The notes beneath the pieces are model-generated. The model saw nothing but the letters and a program-made list of their open reading frames with translations. It ran no database searches and had not been told where the DNA came from. A stretch of DNA of 8,215 nt from CAZCFB01 sp964511535 (lineage in GTDB: Bacteria; Myxococcota_A; Polyangia; GCA-2747355; CAZCFB01): positions 1 to 8,215 of the forward strand of contig CAZEFW010000254.1 in the NCBI GenBank assembly GCA_964511535.1, read 5' to 3'. Within the stretch, counting starts at the first letter, position 1; the number at the start of each line of letters is the position of its first letter. This document shows, one piece after another, positions 5,101-8,215 of the stretch. The position numbers and the translations under genes were made by a program.

Positions 5101-7916
5101 GCAGCGATCCCATCCCGGGTATGGGAGGGGGCGCCGTCGGAGTCCAGCACGGCCTTGCGGGTGATCTGGCCCTGTTCGTCGGTCTCGTAGGCGAAGCCGT
5201 AGGCGCTGTCTTTGTTTTGGCGAGGGGCGCCGCGCTCGTTGAAGAAGAACCTGCGTTTCCAGTGGCCGCGTGCGTCGTACTCCGTGCGGAGCATCGACAC
5301 ATCCGAGCCATCCAGGGAGGTTGGCAGGTCGTTGCGGTCGAAGATGGCCGCCTGCATGGTCTGGCCCTTCCAGGTGAAGCGGAAGCGCTGGCGGATTCTG
5401 CCATCCTGCCGCCTGAAGATCCGCTCCATCAGCTCGCCCGAATCGGCGTAGACATACTCGATGAAGCAGTCCCCTGCAGGGTCATTGCGCGGCATGCCCC
5501 TGGCGTTGAGCCTCACGCTGCGCAGCACCCGCCCCCCCTTGCTGAACACTTGCCAGGTGGCACGCCGCCCTGCCGGAGACGAGACCCTGCCCACCCCTTT
5601 GAGCACGCCGCCATGATCCATGAGGCGGTTGTAGTAGGACACCTTCACCCGGACCTGCTGCCACCAGTACAGGCCGCCTCCGAGCAGCAACGCCAGGGCC
5701 ACAACGCTGACCACCGCGGCCAGGCGGTTCCGCTGCGCCCAGAGCCAAAGCCGCCGCGGCACGCCCGGCGTGGAGGCTTCGATGGGCCGATACCGGGCGA
5801 CGGCGCGCATGTCAGCCGCCTGCTCCGCTGCAGAGCCGTAGCGGTGGTCTGCCTCCGCAGCCAGGCTCACCAGCAGCACGGTCTCCAGATCTCGAGACAC
5901 CCCCGGCGTCACGCTCCTGGGCCGCGCCGGCTGCTGATTCAAGATCTGTTCGGTGAGCACGTCCGCGGTCTCGCCGTCATGCAGCCGGCGCCCCAGCAAC
6001 AGCTCGTAGAGGGTGGCGCCCAGCCCGTAGATGTCAACGCGATGGTCAGCCGGCGCGCCAGGGCGGAGCCGCTCGGGGGCCATGTAGCGGGGCGTGCCCG
6101 GCGGGCGGCCGCTGTGGTCGGTGAGGTCCTGCGTCGCGCGATCGAGCTGCGCCAGGCCCAGGTCCATGAGCACCAGGCGGCTGGCGTCTGCGGTGATCAT
6201 GATGTTTCCCGGCTTGACATCCCGGTGGACGACCCCCTGCTGGTGCAGATGGTCCAGGCCCGCGGCGGCGCCCGAGAACAGCTCGGCCAGCGCCAGGCCC
6301 AGGCCCAGGCGCCGTCTCCCCCTCCGCGCGCCCCCGACCTCGGCCACCTGGCAGTCCGGGTCCGCCGCGCCAGTCACCGCGCTGGCAACGGCAGCCCGCA
6401 GGTGCCTCTCGGTGAGCGCCCCCGGCAGCTTGCGCAGCGGCGCGAGGGTCTTGTAGAGCCGCTCCAGATCCACCCCCGGCACGTACTCCATGGCGAAGTA
6501 GGGCGCGCCCCCCTCGGCGCCGCTCGTGTACACCCTGGCGATGTTCGGGTGGTCACAGCTGGCCAGGGCCTCGATCTCTCGCTGAAACCGCTCGAGCAGC
6601 ACCGGATTCTGCGCGAGGCTGGCCGACAGCTGCTTCAGCGCGACCACGCGGCCGGTGCTCAGCTGGCGCGCCCGGTACACCACCCCCATGCCCCCGCGGC
6701 CCAACTCACCCAGCAGCTCGAAGTCGCCCACCACCACCCGGCTCCCATCCCGCCCTGTGGCCATGGGGATTGCCCCCTCATCACCGCCCTCCGACAGGGT
6801 CCGCTCCGCAGTCCGCTGCACCTCCTCTTCGTCCACGTCCGACCCGCGAAGGCGGCAGAGCAGCGACCGGACGGCCTGGAGCGTCTCCTCTCTGCTCAAC
6901 ACCTCACCCGACACATAGTCCAGGTGATCCACCCGCCGAAGCCGGCCGGGCGAAGCGCCGCCGCCTGGCCGGCCGCGCGAGGCGGCGTGGTTGAGGAACC
7001 CGATCTGGAGCTGTCCCAGCCCGCCCACTTCGTGGACGAGCAGCGGGTGGAGGTTTATGCGCTGCCCGGCGCCGTCGAGGTAGAGCTGCTTGGCCTCACC
7101 GCCGCGCTCGTCCGAGGCAGCGGTCTCGGAGGCGAGGCCGGTAAGCCGGACCCACGAATCCTCGCCAGCACCCGCGGCCCCATCCCCATCGGCAGGTCCC
7201 AGGAAGAACTGCAGCCCATCCAGATAGCACGGGTCGCCGAGGACCTCGCTCAAGGCCTCCAACAACAGGGCGGCCATGGCCTCGTAGAACTCATCGCGTC
7301 GCCAGCCGCCGTGGCCCACCACCGCGTTGCGGTAGGTGCACAGAAAACGATAAAAACCCAGCAGTCCGCCTGACAGGGCCTGCTCTGCCACGGGCTCCTT
7401 GATGATCTTCCGCACGGCTGCTTCGGTGACCAGCCGGCGCACACCGGCCCAGTCCGTGCGCTCGCGCGAGAGGTCAGGTGAGACCCGGGCCAGCACTACC
7501 CCCTGAGCACCCTGTAGGTTCCCCAGCTCACGGTTGATGCGGTGGAGCAACTCACACCAGTGACCGATGGAGGGTACGGTCAGGCTCTCCAACGAACGCG
7601 CGGGCTCGCTGCCAGGCACAAGCCAGCGCTCGAGGTAAAGACATATGCGCGCGGCGCTAGCCAGCTTCAGCGAAGCCTCGCCCAGCAGGTAGGCGCCCTG
7701 ATGCCGCGCCATGGGCTCCTTGGCGTTGGCAGCCATGACCGCGAGCCGGGCGAGAGGGAACGGAAGCGTATTCAGAAGCGGCAGCGAGGACGCGGATAAG
7801 CCGGAGCCCGCCGCCGCCTCAGCGGCCTTCCAGAGCGGTTCCCCTCCTCGCGCAGTAGGCTTCGGGCCTGGGTGCATCGCCAACTCGAACAGGTAGAAGC
7901 ACCACTCTACACGCAT
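2109..7916 (-). CDS. HEPN-like / Ser-Thr kinase / TM / 30x32-aa repeat / PDZ protein
   Basis: An intact 1935-residue protein, probably a membrane receptor kinase. Residues 1-230 are mostly helical and contain CTYRNAVVGHG, where R196-N197-x4-H202 fits the HEPN Rx4-6H motif. Residues 275-340 are a beta-rich linker (INLHPLL, GFLN, HLDYVSGE). The kinase spans about 400-705: glycine loop GRGGMG 406-411, Lys428, Glu447, HRD 564-566, Asn571, DLG 585-587 in place of DFG, and APE 613-615. All catalytic residues are present. There is an insertion of roughly 35 residues (about 502-540) with a basic patch RRGRRR. Residues 731-752 are one transmembrane helix after a basic stretch, placing the kinase inside and the rest outside. 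Residues 880-1839 are thirty 32-residue repeats. Residues 1857-1930 are a PDZ domain (GVVVSGVTRG, AGIRIGDLLL). An in-frame TGA at 7926-7928 limits the start; ATG at 7875-7877 (Met14) is an alternative, and neither has a clear ribosome site. The upstream gene lies 158 bp away on the same strand, so co-transcription is uncertain. The kinase, TM and PDZ calls are firm; the HEPN call is an inference from one motif. Ligand and substrate are unknown. Confidence 0.93.
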   Translation of the reverse strand: MRVEWCFYLFELAMHPGPKPTARGGEPLWKAAEAAAGSGLSASSLPLLNTLPFPLARLAVMAANAKEPMARHQGAYLLGEASLKLASAARICLYLERWLVPGSEPARSLESLTVPSIGHWCELLHRINRELGNLQGAQGVVLARVSPDLSRERTDWAGVRRLVTEAAVRKIIKEPVAEQALSGGLLGFYRFLCTYRNAVVGHGGWRRDEFYEAMAALLLEALSEVLGDPCYLDGLQFFLGPADGDGAAGAGEDSWVRLTGLASETAASDERGGEAKQLYLDGAGQRINLHPLLVHEVGGLGQLQIGFLNHAASRGRPGGGASPGRLRRVDHLDYVSGEVLSREETLQAVRSLLCRLRGSDVDEEEVQRTAERTLSEGGDEGAIPMATGRDGSRVVVGDFELLGELGRGGMGVVYRARQLSTGRVVALKQLSASLAQNPVLLERFQREIEALASCDHPNIARVYTSGAEGGAPYFAMEYVPGVDLERLYKTLAPLRKLPGALTERHLRAAVASAVTGAADPDCQVAEVGGARRGRRRLGLGLALAELFSGAAAGLDHLHQQGVVHRDVKPGNIMITADASRLVLMDLGLAQLDRATQDLTDHSGRPPGTPRYMAPERLRPGAPADHRVDIYGLGATLYELLLGRRLHDGETADVLTEQILNQQPARPRSVTPGVSRDLETVLLVSLAAEADHRYGSAAEQAADMRAVARYRPIEASTPGVPRRLWLWAQRNRLAAVVSVVALALLLGGGLYWWQQVRVKVSYYNRLMDHGGVLKGVGRVSSPAGRRATWQVFSKGGRVLRSVRLNARGMPRNDPAGDCFIEYVYADSGELMERIFRRQDGRIRQRFRFTWKGQTMQAAIFDRNDLPTSLDGSDVSMLRTEYDARGHWKRRFFFNERGAPRQNKDSAYGFAYETDEQGQITRKAVLDSDGAPSHTRDGIAAVTSRYDRLGSLTARRFWGPDGKPALNKWGYATLLNSHDDRGRLTRSRYLGVDGKATLHRWGHAVRVRRYDREGNLAETSYEDLEGKPTNGRSGFASVRSTYNDRGDEVSASLFDARGEPSSSEKGFHLRRFVKDNKGREVRRAVFGLRGEAVLHRDGWSVVHTAFDARGNTRERRYLGQDNKPILIRKGYAVWRGRHDDRDNLVEESYLDRAGAPTGRGDGIARIRYKRNDHGRVILEQYFDARGDPMLNREGFAARRTEYNTRGKEVSRTLLGKKGELVLGSDGYAQRRQRHDGSGNMVFAEFLGVDGEPVMHRKGFASWRETYDAKGRKVSGSFFGLKGELVLNRLGVARWRFKYDARGNLLESIIHGADGQRANRNDGISRFQKIWDARGRQVGEAYFDAEDRPVFNDEGYASVTWSYTPYGNLAGAVYFGADKKPVVAKDGYAAWKGRYDRLRRRVEERYFGPDGELMLGRSGYASIKWSHDSRGNETGASYAGLKGEPISNKNGWASWRARYDERNNTVEMSFHGVDGGPVLTRGGVSVLRMKYDRRGDSVENEYLGLEGKPILHKLGYATMRFKRDSLGREVERSYHGVDGALRVAKVGYAIRRQRLDHRGNPIEQRTFDAGGRPLVAPFGYATLRMTRDAMGRVARWAYFDEAQRPAAAKWGAAIVSAQYDARGNKTVQTYRDAEGRPALSKLGYSTQVQRFDAHGRVTLASYLDAAGKPAVRAGGYHAKRSRYDQRGRLVEESVLGVDGELALYKQRYATMRQTHDQRGNVLTRSYFDRAGKPTADFGTVSTYRTQYDARDRRIATSFLGTDGAPTLDHRGVAQERRSYSSRGDWVQTRFFGLQGEPAASKNGDAVVERRHNRFGEVILKRHLGLKGELITETAIDPRRAQQVRRGLAILRGRSPALFHGCMGVVVSGVTRGRPGDKAGIRIGDLLLKFGRHKILRAWDFWAPERKPRRGKTEVLLLRDGENLTVKVGPGSLGLHLLR
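2400..5279 (-). repeat. Thirty in-register 96-bp coding repeats (32 residues each)
   Basis: Within the kinase gene, residues 880-1839 repeat every 32 residues. The Y/H-D-x-R-G motif falls at 880, 912, 944 and so on to 1808, always exactly 32 apart, giving 30 units with no insertion or deletion. The unit reads roughly YD-x-RGN-x-VE-x-SY-F/L-G-x-DGKPVL-x4-GYA-x2-R, with position 17 (Gly), 19 (Pro) and 25-27 (GYA) best kept. Two likely beta strands per unit (around positions 6-13 and 26-32) suggest a beta-hairpin ladder. The first unit, the second half of the last unit, and a degenerate stretch at 848-879 diverge, as end caps often do. Individual units have diverged in DNA sequence, so the array is old. 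It recalls RHS/YD repeats in pattern, but the period and the GYA motif differ. Confidence 0.92.
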
Positions 7917-7960
7917 TCGGGCAGGTCAGCGGCCCCCAAAGAGCCGCTCGGCCTTCAGCC

Positions 7961-7988
7961 GTCGACCGTCGACCGTCAACTGTCAATG
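7961..7988 (+). repeat. Four tandem 7-bp repeats upstream of the kinase gene
   Basis: The units are GTCGACC, GTCGACC, GTCAACT and GTCAATG. The first two are identical, and the later two drift at two or three positions. They sit 45-72 bp before the kinase start codon. On the minus strand the third and fourth units create TTGACA (complement of 7981-7986), which equals the sigma-70 -35 consensus, but no matching -10 lies 16-18 bp downstream. This could be a simple repeat, a protein-binding array, or part of the kinase promoter region. Confidence 0.6.
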
Positions 7989-8008
7989 AAGACCAGTATT
8001 GATCTTCA
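7987..8008 (-). promoter_or_regulatory. Near-palindrome upstream of the kinase gene; candidate operator
   Basis: TGAAGA (7987-7992) and TCTTCA (8003-8008) are perfect inverted arms. Inside them CA and TG also pair, leaving one mismatch, one G-T pair and a tiny centre, for a 22-bp near-palindrome. It lies 71-92 bp before the kinase ATG in a locally AT-richer patch, a suitable place for a repressor or activator site. It follows the stop codon of the upstream minus-strand gene by 66 bp, so an RNA hairpin is an alternative, though no T-run follows. Confidence 0.3.
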
Positions 8009-8018
8009 GCCGTAATCT

Positions 8019-8080
8019 GGAGGGGGGGAGAGCGCCCGCAGACCCGAAACCGAAAGCCAGGCAGCGGAGCAGCGCTACTT
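8019..8080 (+). repeat. Imperfect direct repeat, right copy
   Basis: This is the partner of 2005-2063: an identical 12-base start (8019-8030, with seven Gs), a 25-base looser middle, and a 25-base end (8056-8080) with 3 mismatches. The end overlaps the stop codon of the partial gene at 8075. The copies lie in the same orientation, about 6 kb apart, with the whole kinase gene and its upstream region between them. Confidence 0.6.
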
Positions 8081-8215
8081 CAGCTTGAGCACCTTGTTCA
8101 GCAACGCCTTGGGGTAGTAACGGGGCACGAACTTGCGCGCCACCTTCATGGCGATGTCCCTGAACTCCTTCTTCTTGGCCGCCACCACGGGCACCATCTT
8201 GATGCCCTCGTCCTT
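8075..8215 (-). CDS. C-terminal fragment of an unidentified protein
   Basis: The minus strand is open from the window edge to TAG (complement of 8075-8077), giving the last 46 residues of a protein that begins outside the window. The tail is basic, with many Lys and Arg (VAAKKKEFRDIAMK, then KFVPRYYPK, ending in NKVLKLK). Third codon positions are nearly all G or C, as in the kinase gene, which supports real coding. A basic amphipathic C-terminus like this can be a membrane-contacting helix, and some short-chain dehydrogenases and acyl-chain enzymes end this way, but I do not recognise the family. It is followed by the kinase gene on the same strand after 158 bp. Confidence 0.6.
   Translation of the reverse strand, partial: KDEGIKMVPVVAAKKKEFRDIAMKVARKFVPRYYPKALLNKVLKLK

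Noticed and set aside
2400..5279. An RHS/polymorphic toxin
   Set aside because: The repeats are YD-like, but there is no RHS core cleavage motif and no variable C-terminal toxin; the protein ends in a PDZ domain and begins with a kinase.
2400..5279. A CRISPR array
   Set aside because: The 96-bp periodicity is protein-coding, imperfect, and has no repeat/spacer alternation.
4914..7373. An 819-codon open frame on the + strand, opposite the kinase gene
   Set aside because: It is antisense to a gene with clear kinase, TM and repeat motifs. Its translation is rich in Arg, His, Pro and Gln with no domain. Long antisense frames are expected where GC-rich third positions suppress stops.

Overview
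The window is GC-rich, with G or C at most third codon positions. It holds a very large intact gene, one decayed gene, and the tail end of a third. The large gene encodes a one-pass membrane Ser/Thr kinase of the bacterial Pkn type. The decayed gene looks like a PilY1-type pilus protein. That combination suggests a Gram-negative bacterium with complex signalling, perhaps Myxococcota or another former deltaproteobacterial lineage. This assignment is an inference; no rRNA or marker gene is present.

Layout: bases 1-395 contain no supportable gene, but include a strong GC hairpin (118-154) and a terminator-like hairpin (296-327) ahead of an AT-rich leader. Bases 396-1995 (+) are a broken gene for a secreted von Willebrand factor A (VWA)/PilY1-like protein, interrupted by an in-frame TAA (987-989) and a +1 frameshift (about 1486-1500). 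Bases 1996-2108 separate two convergent genes. Bases 2109-7916 (-) are one uninterrupted 1935-residue gene. Bases 7917-8074 are the upstream region of that gene, with a 7-bp tandem repeat and a near-palindrome. Bases 8075-8215 (-) are the last 46 codons of an unidentified gene that runs off the window.

The giant protein is the main attraction. From N to C terminus it has an alpha-helical domain with a HEPN-like RN-x4-H motif, a beta-rich linker, a complete RD-type protein kinase, one transmembrane helix, thirty 32-residue repeats with no insertion or deletion between them, and a C-terminal PDZ domain. The predicted topology is kinase in the cytoplasm, with the repeat rod and PDZ domain outside the inner membrane. 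That would suit a receptor kinase whose external part is a long beta-structured stalk. I do not recognise this architecture as a named system.

An imperfect direct repeat of about 60 bp (2005-2063 and 8019-8080) brackets the kinase gene, so the gene may have moved or been duplicated as a unit. No transposase, integrase, tRNA, rRNA or CRISPR array is visible.
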